DNA of 64,000 nucleotides from Bacteroidales bacterium (GCA_021738625.1 JAIPBS010000003.1:89926-153925); one strand, 5' to 3'. Positions 9,340 through 19,101 are shown, counted from the first letter of the stretch. Notes: generated by a model not told the origin, from the letters alone. Program-made: numbers and translations.

Positions 9340-9354
9340 TTCAAAACATAAACC

Positions 9355-10371
9355 ATGAAACAAATATTGATCCTGATCTGCATCCTGTGCTCCTTCTTAT
9401 TTTACTCATGCGATGAATGCATGAAAGAAGACAGCCCGGAACTATCTGGTCCTTATTTTGGGCAGGAACCACCCGGCGACACGGCCGCACTTTTTGCGCC
9501 CGACATTGTTTCCAACGGCATGAACAACCGCGACATGGCTTTTACCGCCGACGGAAAGGAGATCTATTTCAGCAGCAGTGTGGGCAATAACAATTATGTT
9601 AGCCTGCTTTACTGCAAAGAAACTGATGGTAAATGGAGCAAACCGGAAGTGGTGTCCTTTGCACGCGATCAACGCTATATGTTTTTCGAACCCTTTATCA
9701 CAGCCGACGGGAAGAAACTTTACTTTTCTTCTGACATGCCTGTAGAAGGCGAACAACCGATGGAATATCCCGATCTTTATGTTTCGGAACGGGTCAACGG
9801 TCAATGGACCGCTCCCGAAAACCTCGGCCCCGGCGTAAACACAGAGGAAGGAGAGTACTTCCCCAGTGTGACAGATGATGGAACACTTTATTTTACAAGG
9901 GATGAATCGGCAACCCGCCTGAGTTTCATTTACCGTTCGGAGTTTGAAAACGGCCGTTACAGCGAGGCGGAGAAAATGCCGGTCGAGATCAATGCCGGCG
10001 TCAGCAGGTACAATGCATTTGTGGCCCCCGACGAAAGCTATATCATCATTCCCATCTACGGAGGAAAAGACTCCTTCGGCGGAACGGATTATTACATTTC
10101 ATACAGGCAAAGCAACGGCAGCTGGTCGGTTCCCAAAAACCTGGGGTCGGAGATCAACAGCAAGGACTCAAGGGAATATTCTCCCTTTGTCAGCCGCGAC
10201 GGGAAATACTTCTTTTTCATGTCGGCACGCACACCCGAACGCGGAAAGGGAAGCATGACCTATGCCAAACTTGACAGTCTGCACAACAGCCCGCAAAACG
10301 GAAACACCGATATTTACTGGATATCAACCCGCTTTATTGATGTTTTGAAAGCGGCCCGAAAAACTGACTAA
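9355..10371 (+). CDS. PD40 (WD40-like) beta-propeller lipoprotein
   Basis: This 338-aa protein has a lipoprotein signal peptide with lipobox FYSC (Cys at about residue 19), so it is predicted to be lipid-anchored in the envelope. The body has TolB/PD40-type blades: DMAFTADGKEIYFSS, PFITADGKKLYFSSD, FPSVTDDGTLYFTRD, SPFVSRDGKYFFFMS. It lacks an OmpA-like C-terminal domain, unlike some longer Bacteroidota PD40 proteins. The next gene is a paralogue of similar size and layout, 25 bases downstream, so they probably form a tandem duplicate operon. A surface or periplasmic scaffold role is plausible; no enzymatic motif is seen. Confidence 0.82.
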   Translation: MKQILILICILCSFLFYSCDECMKEDSPELSGPYFGQEPPGDTAALFAPDIVSNGMNNRDMAFTADGKEIYFSSSVGNNNYVSLLYCKETDGKWSKPEVVSFARDQRYMFFEPFITADGKKLYFSSDMPVEGEQPMEYPDLYVSERVNGQWTAPENLGPGVNTEEGEYFPSVTDDGTLYFTRDESATRLSFIYRSEFENGRYSEAEKMPVEINAGVSRYNAFVAPDESYIIIPIYGGKDSFGGTDYYISYRQSNGSWSVPKNLGSEINSKDSREYSPFVSRDGKYFFFMSARTPERGKGSMTYAKLDSLHNSPQNGNTDIYWISTRFIDVLKAARKTD

Positions 10372-10396
10372 AATTATCAATCAATAACCAAAAACC

Positions 10397-11392
10397 ATGA
10401 AACACACAAAATTGCTGCCCGTAATTCTTATGATGGCCCTGGCAATGGCCTCATGCAAACAAAGCAAACAGGTAACTTACCTGGGATTCCAGGCTCCGGC
10501 CGACAGCGCCCTGCTGTTCGGGCCGGGCGTTTTCAGCGGGATTTACGATGAGTTTAACGCAAGCTTCGACGAGCAAAATCAGAAACTTTTCTACACCCTC
10601 CGCAAAGGGTGGTTTTCATTCATCATACTCCAACGTCAACTGACGAACGGGGAATGGAGCGATCCGGATATTGCAACTTTTTCGGGCACCTACCGGGATG
10701 CCGATCCCTTTATTTCCCCCGACAAAAGCAGGCTGATTTTTTGCTCCGACAGGCCCATGCATAAAGGGGACACCCGGCTCGACTGGAACATCTGGATATG
10801 TGAAAGAACGGAGGATGGCTGGGGTGAGCCCTTGCCCCTGGATTTCAACACGGATAATAAAAACGAAATGTACCCCACCATGTCGAAAAACGGGAACATC
10901 TATTTCCATGCTGATTATGAAGGCGAAGAGGAGCCCCTCGACATCATGCATACCAACATCTATGTGGCAAAAAAGATAAACGATGACTGGACCTGGGCCG
11001 ATCCCGAAATGGTGCCCTCGCCGGTCAGTACCGACCGCAGCCCGCAATGGGACCCCTTCATCAGCCCAGATGAGGATTACATCATTTTCACGGCCATGCT
11101 GCCCGGCGGAATCGGCGGTGGCGATATGTATATCAGTTTCAAACGGGAAAACGGACAGTGGGGCGTGCCCGAAAATATGGGACAGAAAATCAATTCGAAA
11201 GCCCTGGATTACTGCCCCAACCTCTCCCCCGACGGAAAATATTTGTTCTTCTCAAGCTACAGGACCCCGCCCCGGCCGGTGGGTGAAAACACCTACGATT
11301 TTTTGAAATCGGTTGAGCCGGGGCCAAAAGGCAGGGCCGGCAACATCTACTGGATTGACAGCAGCGTGATTGAAGACTTGAGAAACAGATAA
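10397..11392 (+). CDS. PD40 beta-propeller lipoprotein, paralogue of the preceding gene
   Basis: This is a 331-aa lipoprotein with lipobox MASC at about residues 17-20. Propeller motifs repeat through the chain: FNASFDEQNQKLFYTL, PFISPDKSRLIFCSD, YPTMSKNGNIYFHAD, PFISPDEDYIIFTAM, CPNLSPDGKYLFFSS. The C-terminal GNIYWIDSSVIEDL parallels DIYWISTRFIDVL of the upstream gene, showing common descent. No promoter is evident in the 25-base gap, so co-transcription is likely. Function is not assigned beyond an envelope propeller. Confidence 0.82.
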   Translation: MKHTKLLPVILMMALAMASCKQSKQVTYLGFQAPADSALLFGPGVFSGIYDEFNASFDEQNQKLFYTLRKGWFSFIILQRQLTNGEWSDPDIATFSGTYRDADPFISPDKSRLIFCSDRPMHKGDTRLDWNIWICERTEDGWGEPLPLDFNTDNKNEMYPTMSKNGNIYFHADYEGEEEPLDIMHTNIYVAKKINDDWTWADPEMVPSPVSTDRSPQWDPFISPDEDYIIFTAMLPGGIGGGDMYISFKRENGQWGVPENMGQKINSKALDYCPNLSPDGKYLFFSSYRTPPRPVGENTYDFLKSVEPGPKGRAGNIYWIDSSVIEDLRNR

Positions 11393-11445
11393 TTTCACCG
11401 TCTGGCAATATCTAACTATTTTTATCCTTACAAAAAACGGAAAGG

Positions 11446-12153
11446 ATGCAATTGTTTTACACTACCGAATTCAAAGGCAATCATGCCGTCCTTGATCCGG
11501 GGGATTCCAAACATCTGATCAGGGTGCTGCGGATGAACAAAGGGGATGAGGTCAGGCTGACCGATGGGAAAGGCAATATGTTCAGCGGAAGGATAGAAAC
11601 CGCCGACCCAAAAAAATGCATGATCGCCCTGACGGATAAGATCAGTGATTTCGGCAAGCGGAACTACCGGCTACACATGGCCGTGGCCCCCACGAAAAAC
11701 ATCAGCCGGTTTGAGTGGTTTCTTGAAAAGGCCACAGAGATCGGTGTTGATGAGATCACACCTGTGATTTGCGAACATTCCGAGAGAAGGATCGTGAAAA
11801 CGGAAAGAATGCAACGCATCCTGATCGCTGCCATGAAGCAAAGCCTGAAAGCCTTTCTCCCGAAAATCAATGAAGCGGTATCATTGCAGAAGTTTTTTCA
11901 TAATGATACCGTGGATATGAGATTTATCGCCTTCATCGACGATTCGGTTAAAAGCCATCTGACGGAACTTTACGAAAAAGAAAAGGATTGCATCATTTTG
12001 GTCGGCCCGGAAGGCGATTTCAGCAGGGAAGAGTTTGAGCAGGCCAAAGAAAATGGCTTTGTTCCAATAAGTCTGGGCAAAAGTCGTTTAAGAACCGAGA
12101 CGGCCGCAGTGGTGGCATGCCACAGCGTGAACCTGATCAACGAACAACTGTAA
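11446..12153 (+). CDS. rsmE: 16S rRNA (uracil-1498-N3)-methyltransferase
   Basis: This is a cytoplasmic SPOUT-class methyltransferase of 235 aa, the family's usual size. It methylates U1498 of 16S rRNA using S-adenosylmethionine. An N-terminal PUA-like region (HLIRVLRMNKGDEVRLTDGKG) precedes the knotted SPOUT domain with KATEIGVDEITPVICEHSER, the SAM-binding VGPEGDFSREE at about residues 186-196 and LGKSRLRTETAAVVA near the C-terminus. All signature motifs are present. The DUF4159 gene starts 28 bases downstream, and the pair may share a transcript. Confidence 0.95.
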   Translation: MQLFYTTEFKGNHAVLDPGDSKHLIRVLRMNKGDEVRLTDGKGNMFSGRIETADPKKCMIALTDKISDFGKRNYRLHMAVAPTKNISRFEWFLEKATEIGVDEITPVICEHSERRIVKTERMQRILIAAMKQSLKAFLPKINEAVSLQKFFHNDTVDMRFIAFIDDSVKSHLTELYEKEKDCIILVGPEGDFSREEFEQAKENGFVPISLGKSRLRTETAAVVACHSVNLINEQL

Positions 12154-12181
12154 CAGGCAGCCGGAAGCAACAATAATCACT

Positions 12182-12859
12182 ATGAAAAAATACATCAAAC
12201 CCATACTGGCAATTATTTTTTTAATCACGGGCTTTGGAGTTCAGCAGCAGCTGAAAGCACAAACCGCCTATCAGATCGCCCTGCTGAAATACAAAGGCGG
12301 CGGCGACTGGTATGCCAACCCAACCTCTTTGCCCAACCTCATCGCATTTTGTAACGAAAACCTTGAAACCGCCATCGATCCCGAACCGGTCACAATAGAG
12401 GTGGACAACCCCGACATTTTCAATTATCCCTTCATCCACATAACCGGGCACGGCAACGTGGTTTTTTCGCATGATGAAGCCCAGAATTTAAGGGAGTACC
12501 TGCTGGCCGGAGGCTTTCTACACATCGACGACAATTATGGCCTGGATCAGTATATCCGGCCGCAAATGAAAAAGGTGTTTCCCGAACTTGATTTTGTTGA
12601 GTTGTCTTATGATCATCCTATTTACCACCAGAAATACGATTTCCCGAAGGGATTGCCCAAAATCCATGAGCACGACAACAAACCGCCACAGGGCTTCGGT
12701 TTGATCTACGAGGGACGACTGCTCTGTTTTTACACCTATGAATCCGACCTGGGCGACGGCTGGGAAGACCAGGAAGTGCATGACGACTCGCAGGAAACTC
12801 GCCTGAAAGCCTTGCAGATGGGCGCTAATATTATACAATACGCCTTCACATCAAAGTAG
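12182..12859 (+). CDS. DUF4159 domain exported protein
   Basis: This is a 225-aa protein with an N-terminal signal peptide (hydrophobic residues 7-22, likely cleavage near LKAQ). The mature part fits DUF4159, found widely in Bacteroidota and related bacteria: LKYKGGGDWYANPTSLPNL near the start, IHITGHGNVVFS, LREYLLAGGFLHIDDNYG and a C-terminal LKALQMGANIIQYAFTSK. The fold is thought to resemble class I glutamine-amidotransferase-like/BatA-associated modules, but no function is proven. It follows rsmE closely. Cellular location is predicted periplasmic. Confidence 0.85.
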   Translation: MKKYIKPILAIIFLITGFGVQQQLKAQTAYQIALLKYKGGGDWYANPTSLPNLIAFCNENLETAIDPEPVTIEVDNPDIFNYPFIHITGHGNVVFSHDEAQNLREYLLAGGFLHIDDNYGLDQYIRPQMKKVFPELDFVELSYDHPIYHQKYDFPKGLPKIHEHDNKPPQGFGLIYEGRLLCFYTYESDLGDGWEDQEVHDDSQETRLKALQMGANIIQYAFTSK

Positions 12860-13029
12860 CCCAGTGTATCGGTCACTTAGCGCAGGGCAAAGAGCATAGA
12901 GCTGGGAGTGCAGGGTCCGTTTACTGAATAGGGGTCACTGTCACGTGAACGGTGAATACCCTACTGATTTGAATGTTCAACATAATTGCTCTGTCACTGT
13001 TCAAAAGTAAGAAAAATTGCTTTATTGAT

Positions 13030-13089
13030 CCGCTCCGCGGTTCCCGGTTGGTTCTATCCTTTTTACACCGCATTGCATGCGGCGCTATT
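13030..13089. repeat. REP-like palindromic element, copy 1
   Basis: A short palindrome CCGCTCCGCGG is followed by a second one, CCGCATTGCATGCGG, inside a 25-bp segment (13065-13089) that recurs at 42993-43017 with one mismatch. It lies in the 292-base gene-free gap after the DUF4159 gene. The remaining gap (12860-13029) shows no gene. Confidence 0.7.
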
Positions 13090-13151
13090 TTAATGGAGAA
13101 ATCGACAAAATCACAGATGACGTGACAGGTAGAGAATTGGTAAATCTATAC

Positions 13152-13699
13152 TTATTTTTGTTGTTTGAACCCAATCCTTTCCCGGTTGTCCTGTTCTATC
13201 TGTTGCTGTTTTGATTCTTCTACCTTTTTTAAATATTCGAAAATTAACAGTAACTTATCATCGTGATCTGACAGTTGTCTTTTTATATTCCCTATTTCCT
13301 GCATTATATCTTTATGTAACAACACTGCCTTTCTTAACATGGTAAAAGTTCGCATGATAGCAATATTAATTTCTATTGCTCTTTACTGTTTAAGACACTT
13401 GATAGCATAGCAACACCATTTTCAGTGAATGCAAAAGGAACTGCACCACCAAAATGTCTTTTAGAAGGTATCACATTTTGTGATACCACATTGTTTATTT
13501 CAACGTCGGTAAGTTCATACATAAAATCAGCAGGAAAACGATCTTTATTCCGGCGGACAGCTTGTTTTAAAGATCTTGTTTCAACACCATAAAATTCTGC
13601 GAGATGAACATCAAGTATTACACTTTCACCTCTCACGACAATAATTTTACTTGCTATTAATGATTCCTGTGTTGCCACTGGTTTGCTTTCTTCGGCCAT
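13152..13699 (-). pseudogene. ORF6N (KilA-N family) DNA-binding protein, frameshifted
   Basis: Minus-strand reading from ATG 13699 (MAEESKPV) gives an ORF6N domain: SLIASKIIVVRGESVILDVH, LAEFYGVETRSLKQAVRRN, FPADFMYELTDVE and PFAFTENGVAMLSSVL. The frame then ends at SKEQ and stop near 13373. Continuation (AIEINIAIMRTFTMLRK) with a C-terminal coiled coil is found one frame over, down to 13152. One missing base near 13382 accounts for the break, since related proteins run on through a SKxAIxxNIxIMR segment. ORF6N proteins are phage-derived or accessory regulators. An earlier in-frame start exists at 13819 but adds a non-homologous leader. Confidence 0.8.
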
Positions 13700-13905
13700 C
13701 TGGTTTCGTTTGCATCGTAAAAGTAAACAATTTTGTTTTAGGAAATAATTCATTGAAACCAAGGAAGCCCCGGGACTCAATATGAATAGCCCCCGTTGAA
13801 ACCGGGTGGAAAACACCACGCATCAATCTCAAGTCCGGCAAGGATTGAACCGCAAACCGCATCAAGGTATTGATATTGGTGAATCGGATTTTCTTTCCAA
13901 TACTG

Positions 13906-15042
13906 TCAAATGAACTGACGGTAGTTTTCCCTGTTTATTACATGAAATTCGCAATCCGGATAGGCCTTTTTAAAAGCAGATGGTGGTTTTTTAATTTGCC
14001 GGGGATTCCATTTAAATTCAAAGGCTTTAAGCTGCCCTGAATGTTCCTCGATCAAATCGATTTCCTGCTGCTGGTAGGTTCTCCAAAAATACATGTTAAC
14101 TCTTCTATCAATGGCCTGATTTAATTTAATTCTTTCAACCAGGCAAAAGTTTTCCCATAACTGTACGGTATCATTGCGGCCTGCTAATGGAGTAAAGTTT
14201 TGCAGTAAACTGTTTCTAATCCCAAGGTCATAGAAAAAATACTTCTTTCCTTTCGATATCTCGTTTCTCAGGTTTCTGCAATAGGAAGAGAGGGAAAAAA
14301 GAACGAATGACTTTTCCAGCAAAGTAATATACCGGCTAATCGTTTCCAGGCTCACCTTAAGAAGATTGCTTAACTCCCTTAAAGAAACCTCGTGACCTAC
14401 CTGCAGCGCAATAGCCTTGAGTAAACTGACCAATATGTCCGGTCTTCTCATATTCTCAAACCTCAATACATCTTTAAAAAGGTAATCGCTTGCCAATTCT
14501 TCCAGTAGTTTTTCTTTTTGTGCTTGCGGCCTGTCAACAATATCAGGATAGGATCCGTATAAAAGTAAATCATGCAACATTTCATCCTGCCTGGGTTTAT
14601 CGAATTGTTTACTCAATTCCTTAAGGGAAAGCGGATACATGATAAATTTGACATTTCGTCCTGTAAGTGGTTCGGATAGAATGTTGGTCAGATCGAAACT
14701 GCTTGAGCCTGTGGCAATATATTGTATTTCAGGATAAGTATCAACAAGCAACTTCAAAATATCACCAATATCAGGAATTTTCTGAGCCTCATCAAAAACA
14801 GCAAGGGAGGCTTCTCCAATGTAATTCCTGATGCGTTCCACATTCCGGGAAGTAAGCAATTCCCATACAGGTTGTCTTTCACAGTTCAAATAAACAGCAT
14901 TTGATTGGTTTCTGATGATATCCTTAACCAATGTGGTTTTACCTACCTGACGTGGACCATAAAGAATAATGATCTTTCCCTGATACAGCCAGGAGGTGAT
15001 CTTTTCCATCAAAGTTCGCTTATAGAATAATTTGTTTTTCAT
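13906..15042 (-). CDS. AAA ATPase with C-terminal DUF4143 domain
   Basis: This 378-aa protein has the typical size of the AAA_14/DUF4143 family. Walker A is ILYGPRQVGKTT at about residues 27-38, Walker B is LAVFDEAQKIPD, and a sensor-like IATGSSSFDL follows. The C-terminal half (about 200-378) has a winged-helix-like ELSNLLKVSLETISRYITLLEKSFVLF and a nuclease-like YFWRTYQQQEIDLIEEHSGQLKAFEFKW, resembling PD-(D/E)XK cores. These genes are common accessory elements in Bacteroidota with unproven function; defence or TA-like roles have been suggested. A conserved direct-repeat pair lies just upstream of the start, suggesting autoregulation or a cognate regulator. Confidence 0.85.
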   Translation of the reverse strand: MKNKLFYKRTLMEKITSWLYQGKIIILYGPRQVGKTTLVKDIIRNQSNAVYLNCERQPVWELLTSRNVERIRNYIGEASLAVFDEAQKIPDIGDILKLLVDTYPEIQYIATGSSSFDLTNILSEPLTGRNVKFIMYPLSLKELSKQFDKPRQDEMLHDLLLYGSYPDIVDRPQAQKEKLLEELASDYLFKDVLRFENMRRPDILVSLLKAIALQVGHEVSLRELSNLLKVSLETISRYITLLEKSFVLFSLSSYCRNLRNEISKGKKYFFYDLGIRNSLLQNFTPLAGRNDTVQLWENFCLVERIKLNQAIDRRVNMYFWRTYQQQEIDLIEEHSGQLKAFEFKWNPRQIKKPPSAFKKAYPDCEFHVINRENYRQFI

Positions 15043-15056
15043 TAATTAGTCGCATT

Positions 15057-15102
15057 AACCTGACAAATTTATGAAAAAATGCAGTATAAACCTGACAAAT
15101 TT
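15057..15102 (-). promoter_or_regulatory. Direct-repeat operator candidate of the DUF4143 ATPase gene
   Basis: The 14-mer AACCTGACAAATTT occurs at 15057-15070 and again at 15089-15102, exactly 32 bp apart (about three helical turns) and immediately upstream of the minus-strand start at 15042. On the coding strand it reads AAATTTGTCAGGTT. The perfect match and phasing suggest a protein-binding site overlapping the promoter. The rest of the intergenic stretch to 15343 holds no gene. Confidence 0.6.
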
Positions 15103-15343
15103 TAATAACGTTAAGAAAGGTCTGAATAGCAAGGGCTTGAAGAAATCACGGCTTTAAGACAGCCTGATAAACATAAAAGAACATCTTAGCTATCATGGCA
15201 TAAACCTTTGCGGTCGTCGAGCTTAAATATTCTGCTACTATCAAACTTCCCGAAACAATAAACAATTTGTTGTTTAAAAAAACAAAACAGCCGCTCTCGG
15301 CGGGCTATGATTTGTCATACCTTTACTCCTTTCGGGAAATCAT

Positions 15344-16804
15344 ATGGGCAGGTTGTTCACATATAAATTCAAAAGAGATGCACCCATCAGCTTGCTGATC
15401 CTGATCTTTGGAATCATCTACTGCCTTATTGCATTGCTCAACCATCACAACTTCAGCTTCAACACCATCGAGCTGGGGGAGTATAACCAGGCCCTGTGGG
15501 ATTACAGCCATTTCAAGTGGCACTACGGCCCCTTCTTCAGTCCCGATCCGCAAAACATCCTTTCACAGGATTTCGATCTTTACCTGATGATCTTCTCCCC
15601 GCTGGTATGGATCGGCGGCAGCTACACTCTCATCATCATACAGATCATTGCCATCCTGATGGGCGGATTGGGCATCTACAAATACCTGAGAGTTTTGGAA
15701 GCATCCAATAAAGTCGCCTTTTTTGCCGCCCTGCATTTCTTTTTGTTTTTTGGAGTCTATTCTGCCTTAATACAGCAATATCAGAGTTTTGCCGTGGCGG
15801 CCATGCTGCTGCCCTGGCTCTTGTATTTTTTCCATCAGGAAAAATATAAAACGGCAGTCTTGTTTTACCTATTGATGATCGTCGCCAACGAAAACATCAG
15901 CCTTTGGCTGGTGCTGGTTTTCGGAGGTTTTATTTTCAATTATTACAAAGACAGGCGGGCCACCATCATCCTGATCGAACTGTTATTGATCTCCTTTGCC
16001 TATTACCTGGTTGTGACGGAAGTTGCCATGCCCTGGTTTTCGGATAGTAACAAACAGCAGCAATTTGAATATTCGGGGGTGGGGGAGAGTTTCTTGAAAA
16101 GCATCGGCTGGATCATCGGGCATCCCAGGCTGACCATGGAGATGATGGTCCTGAACCATCTCGACATTCCCGGTGCAAATTACGTTAAAATTGAATTGAT
16201 TGCTCTGCTGCTTATATCAGGGGCATTTATGTTCATCATCAGGCCGCAATATTTACTGATGCTGATCCCGCTGTTCTTCAACAAGCTTTTAAGCGACAAC
16301 CACGAACTTTGGGGGGCAAGCGGCCTGTACACCATTGCTTTTGGGCCGGTCATTACAATCGGGTTGTTCAAATACATCAGCGAGCTATGGACGCCCAAAC
16401 AAAAGTTTAACTGGAGCTTCATCTTTGTGATCCTTGCTGCTGCCGCCACCCTTTTCTTTGTTTTTAAACCGTCCGATCAAAACAAAGCATTGCAGATTTA
16501 TCGCAAGGATCGTTACCATGATATCAACAAGGCTGCCATGGTGCAGAAAATGCTGGACAAGCTTCCCGACACAGCCAGTCTGAGTGTGCCTCCCGGCATG
16601 TTTGCCAATGCATCCGTGAGGGAAAATGTTTACATCTTTCCCAATATCAAAAAAGCGGATTTTGTATTTTTTTCTGAAAAAAGGATGCCAGATTGGGCGC
16701 CCGAAAGCTACGATACCATCGGGCAGCAGTTGGTGAATTCAAACCAATGGGAAATCGTCGATTATTATGATGGGCATTATATGTTGAAAAGGAACAATCC
16801 ATAG
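15344..16804 (+). CDS. DUF2079 polytopic membrane protein
   Basis: This is a 486-aa integral membrane protein with about ten to twelve hydrophobic segments. The N-terminal loop between the first two helices contains IELGEYNQALWDYSHFKWHYGPFFS and QNILSQDFDLYLMIFSPL. That arrangement, with D/E-rich first loop, matches DUF2079 proteins, which resemble GT-C glycosyltransferases. After the last helix (about 375) comes a soluble domain, TASLSVPPGMFANASVRENVYIFP, also seen in that family. Substrate is unknown; a lipid-linked sugar transfer role is only inferred from the GT-C-like fold. It appears monocistronic. Confidence 0.75.
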   Translation: MGRLFTYKFKRDAPISLLILIFGIIYCLIALLNHHNFSFNTIELGEYNQALWDYSHFKWHYGPFFSPDPQNILSQDFDLYLMIFSPLVWIGGSYTLIIIQIIAILMGGLGIYKYLRVLEASNKVAFFAALHFFLFFGVYSALIQQYQSFAVAAMLLPWLLYFFHQEKYKTAVLFYLLMIVANENISLWLVLVFGGFIFNYYKDRRATIILIELLLISFAYYLVVTEVAMPWFSDSNKQQQFEYSGVGESFLKSIGWIIGHPRLTMEMMVLNHLDIPGANYVKIELIALLLISGAFMFIIRPQYLLMLIPLFFNKLLSDNHELWGASGLYTIAFGPVITIGLFKYISELWTPKQKFNWSFIFVILAAAATLFFVFKPSDQNKALQIYRKDRYHDINKAAMVQKMLDKLPDTASLSVPPGMFANASVRENVYIFPNIKKADFVFFSEKRMPDWAPESYDTIGQQLVNSNQWEIVDYYDGHYMLKRNNP

Positions 16805-16915
16805 ACACCCTCATCCGAGCAGCGGAATAATAAATGATTGCTTTCAATAAGATTAATGAATCGTTATTTCCTTGTTAAATGACTGTAAATATGCAACTCA
16901 TGTTAGTATAATTCC

Positions 16916-16923
16916 TACCTTTG
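16916..16923 (+). promoter_or_regulatory. -7 box TACCTTTG upstream of the EF-G gene
   Basis: TACCTTTG matches TAnnTTTG and lies 73 bp before the start codon, implying a leader of about 65 nt. A TTG at 16872-16874 is too far upstream to be a good -33. Confidence 0.5.
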
Positions 16924-16996
16924 CCGCCATTCCTGAAAATGGAGCGGTTTTTGTTTACCAAACAATTAATTATCAACATTTTAATCAATCAAATAG

Positions 16997-19078
16997 ATGA
17001 TACCTTTAAGTAAGATCAGAAATATTGGCATTGCTGCGCATATAGACGCCGGAAAAACAACGGTAACAGAAAGAATGCTATTTTATACCGGGGTTAAACG
17101 GAAAATGGGGGAAGTTCATGACGGCATGGCCACCATGGATTTCATGAAGCAGGAGCAGGAAAGGGGCATCACCATTGCCTCGGCGGCCATCTCCTGTGTG
17201 TGGAACAATGCCAACATCAACATCATCGACACCCCGGGCCACGTTGACTTCACCATCGAGGTGGAGCGTTCTCTGCGCGTGATCGACGGGATGATCGCCG
17301 TGTTCGACGCCGTGAATGGAGTGGAGCCCCAAAGCGAAACCGTCTGGAACCAGGCCGACAAATACAAAGTGCCCCGCGTCGCCTTCATCAACAAAATGGA
17401 CCGTTCGGGAGCCGATTATGAAGAAGCCGTTAAAATGATGAACCAATACCTCGACGCCAATGCCGTTCCTTTCCATTTGCCCATGGGCGCCGAAGAAGAC
17501 TTTGTCGGCATCATCGATGTGATTGAAGAGAAGGCCTATATTTTTAAGGAATTTGAAAGAATAGAAGCCGAAATACCCAACGAATACAAAGAGCAGGCAA
17601 AAGCAGCCCGCGATTTCCTGATTGAAAATGTTGCCGATTACAACGATGAGATCGCCGAGCTGTTTTTGGAGGAACAGCAAATCCCTTCCGAAATGCTCAA
17701 ACGTGCCGCCAGAAAAGCGGCGCTTCACCTGCTGATCACTCCTGTATTCTGTGGGGCGGCCTACAAAAACAAAGGCATTCAATTGCTGCTCGACGCCGTG
17801 GTCGACTACCTACCCTCACCCATCGACGTGGGCGCCATTGTGGGCATCGACACCGAAGACAAAGAAAAAACGCATACCCGCTGCCCCTCCTCCAAAGAAC
17901 CTTTTGCTGCCTTGGCTTTCAAACTTATACACGATCCTTACGTCGGTCAGCAAACTTTTATTCGGATTTACTCGGGCTACCTGAAAAGCGGCATGCAAAT
18001 CCTGAACAGTACAAAAGACCAGATGGAACGTATCGGGAGGATCATGAAAATCAGGGCCAAGGACAGGGATGAGATTGAAGAAGCCGGTCCCGGCGATATT
18101 GTGGCCTTGATCGGCATGAAAAATACAAAAACCGGAGACACCTTGTGCGATCCCAACAACAAGCTGTTCCTGGAATCCATTAGCATTCCGCCCACGGTGA
18201 TTGAGATGAAGATCAATCCCACTTCCAGAAAAGAGCAGGCCAAACTGGGCGAAGCGTTGCACAAGCTCTCAAGTGAAGACCCATCTTTCAATGTAAGATA
18301 TGATGAGGAAACCGACGAGAATATCATCTCCGGTATGGGCGAGTTGCACCTGGAGATTATTGTCGATCGCCTGAGGTTTGAATTCGGAGTGGATGTTAAA
18401 GTTGGAGAGCCGGCCGTGGCATACCGCGAAAGCATCACCACCGAGGTTGAAACCACTTACCGCCATGTAAAACAGTCGGGTGGCAAGGGACAGTTCGCAC
18501 AAACTGAAATGCGGCTCGAACCCAATAGCGGAAACGGCTATGAATTTATCGATCTGATCAAGGGAGGCAGGATTCCGGCTGAGTATATCCCCTCGGTGAA
18601 CAAAGGAGTGCAAAAAACCCTGACCGAAGGCATCCTGGCCGGATATCCCATTGTGGACGTTAAAGTTGTTTTGCTGGACGGAAAGTTCCATCCGGTGGAT
18701 AGCTCCGACTGGGCTTTCCAGACCTGTGCATCCATTGCATTCAAAAAGGGCTTTACAAAAGCCAAACCCATTTTACTCGAACCCATGATGCGCATCGAGA
18801 TCAACACCCCCGACGAGTACATCGGCGATATTGTGGGCAACCTGAACAAAAGGCGCGGCAAGATCGAATCGATGAGAAGGTATCGCAAAGGATCGCAAAA
18901 ACTTGTTGGGTTTGTCCCCTTGAGTGAAATGTTCGGATATGCCACCACCTTAAGGAATATGTCGAGCGGACGGGCCAACTACTCGATGGATTTTTACAAA
19001 TACATGCCCCTGCAACCTTCCGTACAGGAGGATGTGCTTAAGAAGCTGAGGGAGAAAAAAGCAGAAGAGCAGAAGTGA
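16997..19078 (+). CDS. fusA: Elongation factor G
   Basis: This 693-aa translational GTPase drives ribosomal translocation (and ribosome recycling with RRF). G1 is AHIDAGKT at residues 14-21, G2 includes ERGITIASAA, G3 is DTPGHVDF, G4 is NKMDRSGADY. Domains II-V follow, with the domain IV loop region GGRIPAEYIPSVNKGVQ and the C-terminal GKIESMRRYRKGSQ. It stands alone, not next to rpsL, rpsG or tuf, and its G1 region (TTVTERMLFYTGVKRK) differs from the most usual bacterial form. That suggests an additional EF-G paralogue rather than the str-operon copy, although a relocated single copy cannot be excluded from this window. Confidence 0.93.
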   Translation: MIPLSKIRNIGIAAHIDAGKTTVTERMLFYTGVKRKMGEVHDGMATMDFMKQEQERGITIASAAISCVWNNANINIIDTPGHVDFTIEVERSLRVIDGMIAVFDAVNGVEPQSETVWNQADKYKVPRVAFINKMDRSGADYEEAVKMMNQYLDANAVPFHLPMGAEEDFVGIIDVIEEKAYIFKEFERIEAEIPNEYKEQAKAARDFLIENVADYNDEIAELFLEEQQIPSEMLKRAARKAALHLLITPVFCGAAYKNKGIQLLLDAVVDYLPSPIDVGAIVGIDTEDKEKTHTRCPSSKEPFAALAFKLIHDPYVGQQTFIRIYSGYLKSGMQILNSTKDQMERIGRIMKIRAKDRDEIEEAGPGDIVALIGMKNTKTGDTLCDPNNKLFLESISIPPTVIEMKINPTSRKEQAKLGEALHKLSSEDPSFNVRYDEETDENIISGMGELHLEIIVDRLRFEFGVDVKVGEPAVAYRESITTEVETTYRHVKQSGGKGQFAQTEMRLEPNSGNGYEFIDLIKGGRIPAEYIPSVNKGVQKTLTEGILAGYPIVDVKVVLLDGKFHPVDSSDWAFQTCASIAFKKGFTKAKPILLEPMMRIEINTPDEYIGDIVGNLNKRRGKIESMRRYRKGSQKLVGFVPLSEMFGYATTLRNMSSGRANYSMDFYKYMPLQPSVQEDVLKKLREKKAEEQK

Positions 19079-19101
19079 TCCGTGCTTTTTGGCTTTATCG
19101 G

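Noticed and set aside
17078..17782. Long minus-strand frame opposite EF-G
   Set aside because: It is an antisense shadow of a strongly conserved gene, with no domain of its own.
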